DNA of 64,000 bases from Trichormus variabilis 0441 (GCF_009856605.1 NZ_CP047242.1:5274501-5338500), one strand, 5' to 3'; positions 50,537 to 60,314 are shown, counted from the stretch's first letter. The notes: generated from the letters alone by a model not told the origin. Translations and numbers: made by a program.

Positions 50537-51814
50537 TCAACTATTGACTCTATAACCAATATCTCTCCGGTAATATATGCCCGAAAAGTCTATGGCTTTA
50601 ATTCCAGTGTACGCTTGCGCGAGGGCTTGTTGGAAATTTTCTCCGATTCCTGTAACATTTAGGACTCTACCGCCATCTGTAACTATCTGTTGTTGCGCGT
50701 TCAACTTTGTACCTGCATGAAATACAGTTGCGCCTGTGGCTTCTGCTTGGGGAATGCCTGTAATGACTTGGCCTTTTTCATAATCCCCAGGATAGCCGCC
50801 GGAAGCTGCTACGACGGTGGCGGATGCTCCCCCCTGCCAAGCAATGGGTGGTAGTTCCCCTAAACGCTGCTGTACACAAGCTAGAATCAGTTCTTCTAGG
50901 GGAGTGGCTAATAAGGGGAGGATAACTTGTGTTTCTGGGTCGCCAAAGCGGCAGTTAAATTCTAAAACCTTAAAATCGCCATTAGGTGTAATCATCAACC
51001 CGGCGTAGAGTACACCACGATAATCAATGCCTTTAGATTGTAAGGTGGCGATCGCTCTTTCTAAAACTTCTGTTTGCACCCGTGCCATTAACTCTGGTGT
51101 GGCGATTGGTGCTGGTGCATAAGCTCCCATCCCGCCTGTATTTTCGCCTGTATCGCCTTCGCCAATTCGCTTATGGTCTTGGGCGGGTAACAAGGGACGA
51201 ATTGTCAGCCCATCCGTCAAAGCCAACACAGAAACTTCTTGCCCAGTCAAACATTCTTCAATGACAACAAACTCACCCGCACTACCAAACTGCCCTTGAA
51301 ATATGGCATCAATGGCGCTCTGTGCCTGCTCAATTGTCGTTGCCACGGTGACACCCTTACCGGCAGCTAAACCATCCGCCTTGACGACGATAGGCGCTCC
51401 CTGTGCCTGAATATATGACTTGGCTGCTGCCGCCTCTGTAAATACCGCAGCCTTAGCAGTAGGAATCCCCGCTTCCTGCATCAGCGCTTTTGCCCAAGCC
51501 TTACTCGCTTCAATTTGCGCTCCGGCTCGGCTTGGCCCAAATACCATCAACCCTTTTTCTTGTAGATAGTCAGTAATTCCTTTTGCCAATGGTACTTCCG
51601 GCCCGACTACCACCAAAGAAAAACCCTGATTCAAGGCATATTGGCTAATTCCCTCAAAATCATCCACGGCTAAAGCTACATTTTGGCAACGTGCCAAAGT
51701 TGCCGTACCCCCATTTCCTGGTACACAGGCGACTTGCTCAATTTGTGGCGATTGCAACAGTTTCCACGCTAGAGCGTGTTCACGTCCCCCGTTACCGACA
51801 ACTAAAACTTTCAC
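50537..51814 (-). CDS. purD: Phosphoribosylamine-glycine ligase PurD
   Basis: ATP-grasp enzyme of the second step of purine synthesis, joining glycine to phosphoribosylamine. It has 425 residues from the GTG at 51814 (KVLVVGNGGREHALAWKL follows), preceded by a GAGGG ribosome site about five bases upstream. A longer frame to 51871 adds 19 non-family residues that overlap a repeat, so it was rejected. The ATP-grasp motifs GVTVATT, IEECLTGQEVSVLAL and LEFNCRFGDPETQVILPLL are intact. Confidence 0.95.
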   Translation of the reverse strand: MKVLVVGNGGREHALAWKLLQSPQIEQVACVPGNGGTATLARCQNVALAVDDFEGISQYALNQGFSLVVVGPEVPLAKGITDYLQEKGLMVFGPSRAGAQIEASKAWAKALMQEAGIPTAKAAVFTEAAAAKSYIQAQGAPIVVKADGLAAGKGVTVATTIEQAQSAIDAIFQGQFGSAGEFVVIEECLTGQEVSVLALTDGLTIRPLLPAQDHKRIGEGDTGENTGGMGAYAPAPIATPELMARVQTEVLERAIATLQSKGIDYRGVLYAGLMITPNGDFKVLEFNCRFGDPETQVILPLLATPLEELILACVQQRLGELPPIAWQGGASATVVAASGGYPGDYEKGQVITGIPQAEATGATVFHAGTKLNAQQQIVTDGGRVLNVTGIGENFQQALAQAYTGIKAIDFSGIYYRRDIGYRVNS

Positions 51815-52328
51815 TGATTCCCTCTTGCGTCTCTGGCGAAGCGAGAGTAACTGATGACTCTCGCGGATCAATTTTTCACCAATTCTGACCCTGATGCAAG
51901 TCCTATGGTGGGGAATTGTAGGGGTGTAGGGGTTTAGGAGTATAGGGGTGTCAGGGTTAATGAAATGATGATTTTCTCGTTAGCCTGAGAGTAATGACTC
52001 ACTACTTATTAAAAAACCTACACTTGTGAGCCAATCCCCAATCCCCAATCCCCAGTCCCCAATCCCCAGTCCCCAGTCCCATAATCAATTGTCAAATTTA
52101 GAATAATTGTTTTAAAAATAACTAGGAAATAATGACGTAACATCATTGTCACTATTAACCTGTGAATATATAAGATTCGTACTTGATTTTTGAAATATAG
52201 GTATGGTGGTCAATGTCCACCAAAATAATGATACGGTGGGCATTGCCCACCCTACAAATACTTAGATTTGTTCAATAATCAAATCGGATTCCTATAGAAA
52301 CTAAGAAAATAAGAATAAAGTAGGTAAC
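51815..52328. repeat. Repeat-dominated spacer
   Basis: About 510 bases without a gene. It contains a TAGGGGTG array (51917-51956), a CCCCAAT/CCCCAGT heptad array (52032-52081) and a MITE-like element (52169-52296, listed separately). Confidence 0.8.
52169..52296. mobile_element. 128-bp MITE-like element
   Basis: Imperfect terminal inverted repeats of 26 bases (20 matches) begin TATAAGATTC at the left and end GGATTCCTATA at the right. The interior has a second hairpin (GGTGGGCATTGCCCACC). There is no coding capacity. The left end is shared with 20876-20905. It lies 33 bases before the epimerase gene. Confidence 0.7.
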
Positions 52329-53279
52329 ATGGCAAAAATTATAGTTACTGGAGCAGCAGGATTTATTGGTTCGCACCTGGTAGAAACCCTCCTAAAACAA
52401 GGTGAAGAAGTAATCGGGATTGATGAAGTGAATGATTACTACGATCCCTTGTTAAAACGTAAAAATATCGCCTATTTACAATCGTCGCCTAACTTCACTT
52501 TCATTGAAGGAGATATTCAGTTTCTAGATTGGCCGTCTCTCCTCCAAGATGTGACTGTGGTCTACCATCAGGCGGCGCAGGCGGGAGTTAGGGCAAGTTG
52601 GGGTAAAGGTTTCCGTGCTTATACTGAGCGCAATATTAATGCAACACAAGTTTTGTTGGAAGCAGCTAAGGATGCTCAACAATTAACTAGGTTTGTGTTT
52701 GCATCTACTTCTAGTGTGTATGGGGATGCGGAAACCTTACCTACTCACGAAGGAATTCCTCCTCAACCGGTTTCTCCTTATGGAATTACTAAGTTAGCCG
52801 CCGAGCGTTTGTGTGGACTGTATCACAAAAATTTCGGTGTGCCGTTTGTGGCTTTACGTTATTTCACTGTATATGGCCCTAGACAGCGCCCTGATATGGC
52901 TTTCCATAAGTTTTTTAAATCGGTTTTACAGGATGAAGCGATTCCTGTTTACGGAGATGGACAGCAAACTCGTGACTTTACATTTGTGAGCGATGCTGTA
53001 GCGGCCAATTTAGCGGCTGCTAGTGTACCAACTGCTGTAGGAGAAATTTTTAATATTGGTGGTGGTAGTAGAGTGGTTTTGGCTGAGGTCTTAGACACAA
53101 TGGAACAAATTGTTGGTCAGCCAATTAAGAGAAATCACATAGAAAAGGCAATGGGTGATGCACGTCACACGGCTGCTGATGTATCTAAGGCACGGAAAAT
53201 TTTAGGATATGAACCACAGGTTTCTTTGAGGGAGGGTTTGAGCCTAGAATGGCAGTGGGTGAAGGCTTTGTACGCCTAG
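52329..53279 (+). CDS. NAD-dependent sugar-nucleotide epimerase
   Basis: A 316-residue extended short-chain dehydrogenase of the GalE/UDP-glucuronate 4-epimerase type. The NAD motif is TGAAGFIGSHLVE (residues 7-19). The catalytic SSVYG and YGITK (Y-x3-K) lie near residues 131-155, and YFTVYGPRQRPDMAFHKFFK follows, as in UDP-glucuronate or UDP-arabinose epimerases. The exact sugar is not decided. It is convergent with the transporter/HAD/UbiA group, with only a 29-base gap. Confidence 0.88.
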   Translation: MAKIIVTGAAGFIGSHLVETLLKQGEEVIGIDEVNDYYDPLLKRKNIAYLQSSPNFTFIEGDIQFLDWPSLLQDVTVVYHQAAQAGVRASWGKGFRAYTERNINATQVLLEAAKDAQQLTRFVFASTSSVYGDAETLPTHEGIPPQPVSPYGITKLAAERLCGLYHKNFGVPFVALRYFTVYGPRQRPDMAFHKFFKSVLQDEAIPVYGDGQQTRDFTFVSDAVAANLAAASVPTAVGEIFNIGGGSRVVLAEVLDTMEQIVGQPIKRNHIEKAMGDARHTAADVSKARKILGYEPQVSLREGLSLEWQWVKALYA

Positions 53280-53308
53280 AGCCAGTGAAAGCGATCGCTT
53301 GGATTAAA

Positions 53309-53647
53309 CTAAGAGGGTTTAGCTAAAGCGATCGCACTAATTCCACTCAACAGCAAACCTATGCCTATCCATTGGGAAACTAAAACTTTTTCTCGCAAAA
53401 CTACAGCCCCGGCTATTGTAGTCAGAACAATAGTTAATCCGATGACTAATGGGTAGGCTATGGATAAGTTTAGTTTCCCTAAAACCAATACATAAAAAAT
53501 TGTGCTTAAGCCGTAGCAACAAATCCCACCTATTAAATATAAATTTAACGGGTTCTGTCCTGCGCCTAATTTCAATAGGGTTTGTGCTAGTGTATTTAAA
53601 CCTACTGTAGTGAGAATTAATAAAGCGAAGATAATTGGATTATTCAT
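53309..53647 (-). CDS. SMR/ArnE-like small transporter
   Basis: A 112-residue protein with four membrane helices of the EamA/small multidrug resistance fold. The helix 1 pattern (TTVGLNTLAQTLLKLGAG) and the helix 3-4 pattern (SIAYPLVIGLTIVLTTIAGAVVLREKV) resemble ArnE/ArnF-type flippase subunits and SMR proteins. The conserved Glu of drug-exporting SMR proteins (helix 1) is not visible, which argues against drug efflux. It is the third gene in a row with YqeG and the UbiA-type transferase. Confidence 0.78.
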   Translation of the reverse strand: MNNPIIFALLILTTVGLNTLAQTLLKLGAGQNPLNLYLIGGICCYGLSTIFYVLVLGKLNLSIAYPLVIGLTIVLTTIAGAVVLREKVLVSQWIGIGLLLSGISAIALAKPS

Positions 53648-53721
53648 AAATACTAATTTAGGAAATTTATTATATAGTTTGATTTAAATAGGGTAAATTA
53701 CTTTCATTTCTACTCAGCTAT

Positions 53722-54327
53722 TTACAAAAAGATTTTATACCCAAACGCTCCTTCAAATTCCCATAATTCTTTCCCCTTTGGATAAGGTATTTGTACCCAT
53801 TTACCTGCTAATTTTTCCCACCAGCGCGGTGGATGGGGTAAACTAGCAACTTGAATACAAGGGCATCCAGAAAGCTTTGCTCCCATAATATCTGTATGTA
53901 AACTATCCCCAATTACTAGGACATTTTTTGATGGCAAGCGCATCTGAGTTATGGCCTTGCGAAATGCTGAGGGAAAAGGTTTATTGGCTGGACTGATGGC
54001 GTTAATATCAAGGCGATGTGACCAATATTTAACGCGGTAGCGACGTTTCCCATTTGAGAGAATAAAAAGCTTTAAGCCTGCTAACTTAGCTTCGGCTATC
54101 CAATCTTCTGCCCAAGGAGAAAGGTAGCGATCGTCTTCTGAAATGATGGTGTTGTCTAGGTCAAGAATAACGCCTCGAATCCCCACATTTTTGAGCCAGT
54201 CAATTTTAATTTCAGCTAAAGTCAGGATTTGTTTTGGTAATTTATCAGGCTGTTCTATGGAGGTTGAGTAATGCAGTTTACTCAACCAAGTTTTTATATG
54301 CGTCACGTCGCTTTGCTCCGAATTCAA
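53722..54327 (-). CDS. YqeG/Gep4-family HAD phosphatase
   Basis: A 201-residue HAD subfamily IIIA phosphatase. The nucleophile loop is LDLDNTIIS (DxD, about residues 56-58), and SNGK, KPFPSAF and VIGDSLHTDIMGAKLSG supply the remaining motifs. Members related to yeast Gep4 and plant PGPP1 dephosphorylate phosphatidylglycerophosphate in phosphatidylglycerol synthesis, which is a good candidate role here. An alternative is removal of a 5-phosphate from a polyprenyl-phosphoribose, suggested by its neighbour 22 bases upstream. Confidence 0.87.
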   Translation of the reverse strand: MNSEQSDVTHIKTWLSKLHYSTSIEQPDKLPKQILTLAEIKIDWLKNVGIRGVILDLDNTIISEDDRYLSPWAEDWIAEAKLAGLKLFILSNGKRRYRVKYWSHRLDINAISPANKPFPSAFRKAITQMRLPSKNVLVIGDSLHTDIMGAKLSGCPCIQVASLPHPPRWWEKLAGKWVQIPYPKGKELWEFEGAFGYKIFL

Positions 54328-54349
54328 ATAACACCCATCTCATGGTCAA

Positions 54350-55330
54350 TTATTGAATAATTCCCTGATTTTTTAACCATAGAATTACAAAACAAGTGCA
54401 GATCCAACCAATTACCGTGAAAAGAATTCCTTTGTCTTTTAACAAGACTTCTTCCGGTCTTTCACTGCGTCCACCTTTTTCTAGATGATCTTCGCCTTCA
54501 TGGGCAATTTCTTGGGGGTCGCTGAGAAGTTGATAGCGGAAAATACCATACAGTACGAATGGTAAGGTTATTAGCATCCAAGGAGTTGATGCGCCACGTA
54601 AAGCTGGCCCTGAACTCCAAAGAGCATAAGCGAGGACTGTACCTGTAGTCACTACGCTTTCCATCCGTCCTAAGAGGGGTAAGGAGTAGCGTTTGAGTAC
54701 AGCACGGAGTTTTGTACCTTGAATTTCTGCCAAACGCAATTCGGCTTTACGTTTTTCAATGCCCAAAAATAACGCCAACATTGCTGTACAAAGTAAAAAC
54801 CAAGCTGATAAAACAATGTCTGTTGCAGCCGCACCACCAAAAGCCCGCAAGACAAATCCGGTGGCGATCGCAATTACATCTAAAATCACTAGGCGTTTGA
54901 GTTTTAGGTTATAAGCAACTTGTAAAACTGCATACCCTGTGATTGCTGCACCTAACTGTGGCGATCGCCACCAGCTGATACTCAAAGCTCCACCCAGCAA
55001 CAACAATGCCATCCCGACTGCTACTGGAATACTCACCAACCCAGCCGCAATTGGCCGCTTACACTTGACAGGATGTTGACGATCTGAGGCGACATCGGCA
55101 ATATCGTTAATGAGATAAAAGCCACTGGACGCAGAACAAAATAGTATAAATGCAAACAATCCGCCTAGCAAGGACTGTAGATTGATACTGAAGGCAAACA
55201 ACGGCGCAGCAAATACCACTAGATTTTTTGTCCATTGTTTGGGACGCATAGCTGCTAAATGAGATGCCAGATTGTGAAAAATACTCATCCATAAGGAGCC
55301 TGCGGGCAAAGAATTGCGTCCGGTGTCCAT
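54350..55330 (-). CDS. UbiA-family prenyltransferase, DPPR-synthase-like
   Basis: A 326-residue integral membrane protein with eight or nine helices. The start RPKQWTKNLVVFAAPLFA and the Asp-rich motif NDIADVASDRQHPVKCKRPIAAG match the decaprenyl-phosphate phosphoribosyltransferase branch (mycobacterial Rv3806c), which transfers phosphoribosyl from PRPP to a polyprenyl phosphate. A second motif, GIEKRKAEL, precedes helix 6. The ATG at 55330 is the first start. It is the first gene of a three-gene run with YqeG and the SMR-like gene. The lipid carrier and product are inferred from family. Confidence 0.85.
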   Translation of the reverse strand: MDTGRNSLPAGSLWMSIFHNLASHLAAMRPKQWTKNLVVFAAPLFAFSINLQSLLGGLFAFILFCSASSGFYLINDIADVASDRQHPVKCKRPIAAGLVSIPVAVGMALLLLGGALSISWWRSPQLGAAITGYAVLQVAYNLKLKRLVILDVIAIATGFVLRAFGGAAATDIVLSAWFLLCTAMLALFLGIEKRKAELRLAEIQGTKLRAVLKRYSLPLLGRMESVVTTGTVLAYALWSSGPALRGASTPWMLITLPFVLYGIFRYQLLSDPQEIAHEGEDHLEKGGRSERPEEVLLKDKGILFTVIGWICTCFVILWLKNQGIIQ

Positions 55331-55600
55331 AAGTTTATGATTTTTTTACTAAAAATATTTGGCTAAATTAAGTACGTAAGTTTTTTTACCACCCGAATAG
55401 TACTATTTTTGAACAATTTTTACTTAAAAAATCATTTAATTTACTCAATCTTTAATAGTTTCTACTGAAGATTAAATAAAAGCAATATATCCAACTAAGT
55501 AAATACGTATAACAATATACTTATTTTTGGGTTCATGTTGAAGTTTGCATCGCATCACTCAGTAGATACTTGCCCCTGGAATTGACATATAGAAAATCGG

Positions 55601-55915
55601 GTGCGGTTTCTCTTGGAAGTGACGGAGGCTGTCTCTAGTGTTTGGGGGGCAAATCGGGTAGGTATTAAGCTTTCACCAAGCAACACCTTGAACGATATCC
55701 ATAATACTGATCCCAAAGCCCTATTTAGCTATGCGATCGCTGCACTTAACTCTTTTTGTTTGGGATATCTTCACTGGATGGAAGCATCAGACGCAGATAT
55801 CCGATATGCTGGGAAAGGGATTCCCGTTGCTGATTTTCGTCCTTTTTATTCAGTAACCCTGATTGCTAACGGTGGATACGGCAGAGAAAAAGGAGATGAG
55901 AGCGATCGCCCTCAT
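55601..55915 (+). pseudogene. Old yellow enzyme (NADH:flavin oxidoreductase) remnant
   Basis: The translated stretch RFLLEVTEAVSSVWGANRVG, then KLSPSNTLNDIHNTDP, then IPVADFRPFYSVTLIANGGY and REKG, is the C-terminal third of an OYE-family ene-reductase. The N-terminal two thirds of the barrel are missing and no upstream coding match is seen. The final strand-helix (the ADLVAFGR... segment) is absent. A GTG at 55601 starts the surviving frame, but there is no ribosome site. A dispersed repeat follows at once (55949-55975). It is a decayed gene. Confidence 0.8.
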
Positions 55916-55948
55916 CTCAAAGAACTAATCATGGTAAGTAGTGTGAGA

Positions 55949-55975
55949 AGAGACGGGATTAATCGCGTCTGTACA
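55949..55975. repeat. AGAGACGGGATTAATCGCGTCTGTACA repeat, locus D
   Basis: A single unit of the palindromic family, with one change (ACGGG for ACGCG) in its left arm. It lies just past the OYE remnant. Confidence 0.8.
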
Positions 55976-56016
55976 AAAATTAATCTTTGGCTGGCAAGTT
56001 GTGAATTGTGAATTGA

Positions 56017-59000
56017 TCACTCCCATTCGTCAAATTGATTGGTGGTGTTGCGAAGTATGGAATTTAGTTGAGCGCGGCGGGTTTCAAAGTTGGCGGCGAT
56101 GGAAATTAGGGCAATACCAACAAGTAAGCCGACAACCCATTTTAAGAAGGGGTAACGTAAGCTCAAAATTACTAGCTGGTAAATACTGGTGATGAGAAAC
56201 GTGGCTGTACCAACATAGAGAAAGGCTCTGATTCTTAAAGCTAATCCAGTAAAAATGGCAATTAAGGCGAAACTCCCAGGGATGAGGGGTGCATTTTGGT
56301 GAAATAGGATTGCCCATCCACATATTACGCCACTACCTAATATTCGGAGGCTGTGACGAGTTAGTTTAGATTCTGGCTGGATCAGTTCTGGATCAACTTG
56401 GGCAATATACAGCAGTGATAAACCAATAACTGTGACGTACCATAAGTTATCGGTGAGGCGTAACTGATGCAACCAGGAAAATAGCGCCCAATCTATCAAT
56501 GCCACACTTATATAAGTAAAACGGATGTTTTCGCCTACCTTGGCTAAAAAGATGTAAAAACCTGCGGCTATGAGTAGAGTGAGTGGGTGAACGTAGAGTC
56601 TAGTTTCTCCTAAAATTACCAGTGGCACAATATAGGCAGCTTGTCGCCAAGGTTTTTGTGACCATCCCCAACTTTGCCACGGTAAGATATATAAGAAATA
56701 AGCAAATACGCAGGCGATCGCACCATTCCAAGGCACTAAAACCCCTGTGATTATTTGTCCTACGGCAGTTTCCCGCCAATACACTCTCATCCCAGCTACT
56801 AATACAAAGCCAAGGTATACCCATAAGTCTGCGGTGGTGATGCGATCGAAAACACGAGAAACGGGTTCATCTGGTTTTGTTCTACCTTGTAGGATGGCGT
56901 AGGTAATTAAAAATACTCCTGTTCCCAATCCCACAAGGCGATTAACTTGGATGGGTAGAGTAATTGCTGTCATGAGTAAAGCACTACTCCAAGCCCAGTG
57001 CAGATGAGCAATTAGTTTCAGTTCTTGGGTGCTGAGAAGTAGGTAATTTCTTAGCCAAGGGTTGAGGATGCGGTAGGCAGACATAATAGTTGTACCCAAA
57101 GCAGCCATCGCAATTAAGCCGTCACCTAAACCACCGCCGGAGGCTTGTGACATTTGATAGAACAACATCTCATAAGCTGAGACAGATACACCGATAATCC
57201 CTAAGTAACGTAGGGGTTTGAACTCTTGGCTACGTCGCCCTACACCAATGAAAATTAAGGCTACACCCAAGGAACATAACCCAGACCAATCGGTAAAGGT
57301 GTTAAACCGCAGCAGTACACTAAATAAACCATAAAATACAGGCAAGATGTGGAAACTATTGGGTAGTTGGGTTAATTGGTAACGTCTTCGCCACCACTCG
57401 CCTAACAATTGGGTGAATAAACCCAAGGCGATATTGGCAATGGCTACCCGAATAATTGAACGTTCTCCAAATCCCAAAACCTCAGCAATCAATAACTCTA
57501 CACACCAACCAATTCCATAAAATGCCCAGTCTGTGGGTTGTCGCCAATAACGATAAGTAATTGCCCCTAAGGTGATTGCTGTAGCAATTAAGTATAAAAT
57601 CCCAGGAGCTTCAAATCCTTGATAAACAACTAGGGAATGACGGGTGAGATTTAATAGTTCTAATCCACATAAGGCGATCGCCCATTTATCTGCTGCATCT
57701 GCATAGATACTGGCTAATTCTTGGTTACGGCGTAGTAATACTGTGCGTCCTAACCATAAACTTAAGGTAGCGATCGCACCCGCGACACACCATCCTGCAA
57801 ATGTGAAGCGCGGTAAAACTTCCCATAGCAATGCCCCAATGAAGCTTAAACCAAAACCAATGGTAACGCCTGCAACTTGTGGACTGGGTAGGTAGCGGCT
57901 ATTGGCATACATCACCCCTGTACTCACCGCCAAACTAATCAATCTGGTTCCAGGTAAGGGTAAGGTTAATAGCTGTGCCATCCCTACCGTGAGGATGCTT
58001 AAAAGACTGTTGGTGGTACGATGATGGTCTGTTGTGCGACTGGCTAAAGCTGTCAGGGCTATGGGTGTAACTAACCAAATCACATTCCAATGGCCTTGGC
58101 TGTCAACTCCACCCGTCCAGATAGACTGTGTATTGTTCCACAATAACCAAAAACTAACAACAGCTAGTCCTAAACCGATATACCAGCCACTACGTTGCCA
58201 TACTCCGTTACCCAAACTATATACCCACTCTGCCAACATCAGCACGAGGAAGATGCTAGCCCAAATATGTAAATCTAGGGCGGGTAAGAGTTTATCGATG
58301 ATTGAACAGAGTGTTAATAATCCACCAACATGAGTCAGGTATACCAAAGGCACAGGTACAGGAGAACGGCGTTTGCTGATGACTGCTAAGGTGGTGGTGG
58401 ATAACAAAAAGTTGAGCGATCGCAAGGTAGGATTAACGGTGGCGATCGTTGTTAAGCAAGTACCCAGTAGCAGTGTTAAAAATTCGCCAAACTGGGCAAC
58501 TTCACGCTTGCGGTAATGATGCAGGGTTTCTGTCAGCACCACCATGAAAACTATATAAGGAAATAAAGCAATACTGATTAACGCCCAAGGTTCATTTTGT
58601 GCTTGAGTAAGTTGGGTGCCAACGGCGATCGCTAATTGCTGGAATCCAGAGGGAACTAATCGCCAACCTAACCAAATCGCCTGCAAACCGACGACAAATA
58701 TCAAGGCCAAATCACCTTGCCAGCTGTATTTATATAGGCGCACTCCTCCCACCCACAAAATCAAGCCACTAACAGCGATCGCTTGTGCTGGCTGTTCTAC
58801 TACCGCTACTAACCAACCAATCAAGAGAAGAATACCGCCGAGTTTTTCCCAAGGAAGTGGAGATACGGGGGATGTTTGTTTTTGTCTTCCTTGCTGTGCT
58901 AGCCAAGTTGTTAACCAACCACAAATACCAATGGCTAAACCTAATTGGGTAATCTCCACCCCAGCAACGAAAATTGCCCGTGATAGCAGAAGTAATAAAG

Positions 59001-59898
59001 CATAAACAATAACGGCAGCATATATATTGATGATTGGTTTGTGGGATGGTTCACCTTCATCTGTTGAGGGTATGGGTTGGCGGCGACTGTGATAAATTGT
59101 GATGATGGTTGTAGTGATCATTGCCACATAAACTGCAATTATGGGAAATCCTGGTAATTTCCATCCCCAATGCAGATAACTCAACCCTAAAACATTGACT
59201 AACGGTAACTTTCCTCTGGGGAAATTGGTGATAACTGTGCGATTTCTCCACAGCAATACTGTTACTACCGTTAATATTGGGGCGGCGATCGCTACTGTTA
59301 CCCAATCTAAAGGATTACGCCACAACCGGAAACTGTCCATTGCCCAAAAGTTAACTGGTACTAATAACAGGGTGACAATCAATAATGTCTGCGCTGTTAA
59401 TCTCAGGTTATTTTGTCTACCAGCCCAAAAGCTAAAGCCCCAAAAACTCAACGTATAAGCCAATAAAACCCCGTACTGTCCAGAAGCCGGGAATCTCTCC
59501 CATTGGCTGGCCGCCAGTACCCCTGATGAAATTACAACTAAGAATACACCTAGAAATAATAACCAACGAACACTTAGTTCCTCTCCTAGCGACTGCAACA
59601 TTCTGGTAGCGATGTTGGGTTGTGTCGCTTCTTTTGGTTGTTTTCTGGGTTTTTCTGGTAACTGAGCAACTAAAGGCTTTTCTGGTGTTCTAATAGTTGC
59701 AACTACCCTTTCTGGTTCCCGGACAGTCTGGGATTGTAACTCTATCCGACAAACAAGGTAATCTCGACATATTTGCTTAACTTGAGTGTCTGATATTAGA
59801 CCCAAACGCAACCATATATCCAACCCTTCCAGTAGTTCAGGGTGGGAAGACGGGAGCCTAAGTTCAATTCTCAACGGGTGATCAGAGGGCGATGACAT
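56017..59898 (-). CDS. Very large polytopic membrane protein (1293 aa), unknown
   Basis: After a soluble N-terminal region (residues 1-95; a helical LLEGLDIWLRLGLISDTQVKQICRDYL motif resembling DUF2157-type starts) the protein is almost wholly hydrophobic, with perhaps 35 membrane segments separated by short loops. No transporter motif, ATP-binding site or catalytic signature stands out. Eight or more HIP1 sites and an unbroken frame show it is a real gene. It is preceded by a spacer with a candidate small RNA. I cannot assign a function. Confidence 0.8.
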   Translation of the reverse strand: MSSPSDHPLRIELRLPSSHPELLEGLDIWLRLGLISDTQVKQICRDYLVCRIELQSQTVREPERVVATIRTPEKPLVAQLPEKPRKQPKEATQPNIATRMLQSLGEELSVRWLLFLGVFLVVISSGVLAASQWERFPASGQYGVLLAYTLSFWGFSFWAGRQNNLRLTAQTLLIVTLLLVPVNFWAMDSFRLWRNPLDWVTVAIAAPILTVVTVLLWRNRTVITNFPRGKLPLVNVLGLSYLHWGWKLPGFPIIAVYVAMITTTIITIYHSRRQPIPSTDEGEPSHKPIINIYAAVIVYALLLLLSRAIFVAGVEITQLGLAIGICGWLTTWLAQQGRQKQTSPVSPLPWEKLGGILLLIGWLVAVVEQPAQAIAVSGLILWVGGVRLYKYSWQGDLALIFVVGLQAIWLGWRLVPSGFQQLAIAVGTQLTQAQNEPWALISIALFPYIVFMVVLTETLHHYRKREVAQFGEFLTLLLGTCLTTIATVNPTLRSLNFLLSTTTLAVISKRRSPVPVPLVYLTHVGGLLTLCSIIDKLLPALDLHIWASIFLVLMLAEWVYSLGNGVWQRSGWYIGLGLAVVSFWLLWNNTQSIWTGGVDSQGHWNVIWLVTPIALTALASRTTDHHRTTNSLLSILTVGMAQLLTLPLPGTRLISLAVSTGVMYANSRYLPSPQVAGVTIGFGLSFIGALLWEVLPRFTFAGWCVAGAIATLSLWLGRTVLLRRNQELASIYADAADKWAIALCGLELLNLTRHSLVVYQGFEAPGILYLIATAITLGAITYRYWRQPTDWAFYGIGWCVELLIAEVLGFGERSIIRVAIANIALGLFTQLLGEWWRRRYQLTQLPNSFHILPVFYGLFSVLLRFNTFTDWSGLCSLGVALIFIGVGRRSQEFKPLRYLGIIGVSVSAYEMLFYQMSQASGGGLGDGLIAMAALGTTIMSAYRILNPWLRNYLLLSTQELKLIAHLHWAWSSALLMTAITLPIQVNRLVGLGTGVFLITYAILQGRTKPDEPVSRVFDRITTADLWVYLGFVLVAGMRVYWRETAVGQIITGVLVPWNGAIACVFAYFLYILPWQSWGWSQKPWRQAAYIVPLVILGETRLYVHPLTLLIAAGFYIFLAKVGENIRFTYISVALIDWALFSWLHQLRLTDNLWYVTVIGLSLLYIAQVDPELIQPESKLTRHSLRILGSGVICGWAILFHQNAPLIPGSFALIAIFTGLALRIRAFLYVGTATFLITSIYQLVILSLRYPFLKWVVGLLVGIALISIAANFETRRAQLNSILRNTTNQFDEWE

Positions 59899-60314
59899 AA
59901 ATCGCAGACGTATCAGTATATACGTAACATCATCATTGGCTTAGTCTATATTTATGCGATCGCTGTGCCACTTGTCTGGCTGACTAATTAATTTTTTACA
60001 AATGGGAATGATCCTGAGGCATGGCGCACTGATCAATCTCTTCTAGTTTTTTGTGTCCCCTGCTATAAATTCATAACTTTTTTAAACGTCGAGTAAGCTG
60101 TCCTGACTTTAACTTGCACATCTTTTAGTGTTAGCTGTTGACAGTTAACAGCAGTTAACCAACTTACAAGTGACTATGTAATTTCCAAGCTTAATAGCTT
60201 ATTGCTGAAGTTAATTCACTACCATTAATGAAATTTTCTGCTTGGTCATCTAAAACATAATAATAACTTATGAATTTTATAAAAATTTTCATGTCAATTG
60301 TTGTTGACCAATTC

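Noticed and set aside
50537..51871. Longer PurD with 19 extra N-terminal residues
   Set aside because: The extra codons overlap a repeat-like segment and do not resemble the family; GTG at 51814 has a good ribosome site.
53309..53647. Drug-efflux SMR pump
   Set aside because: The conserved membrane Glu of drug-exporting SMR proteins is not visible, and the context is lipid/sugar metabolism.
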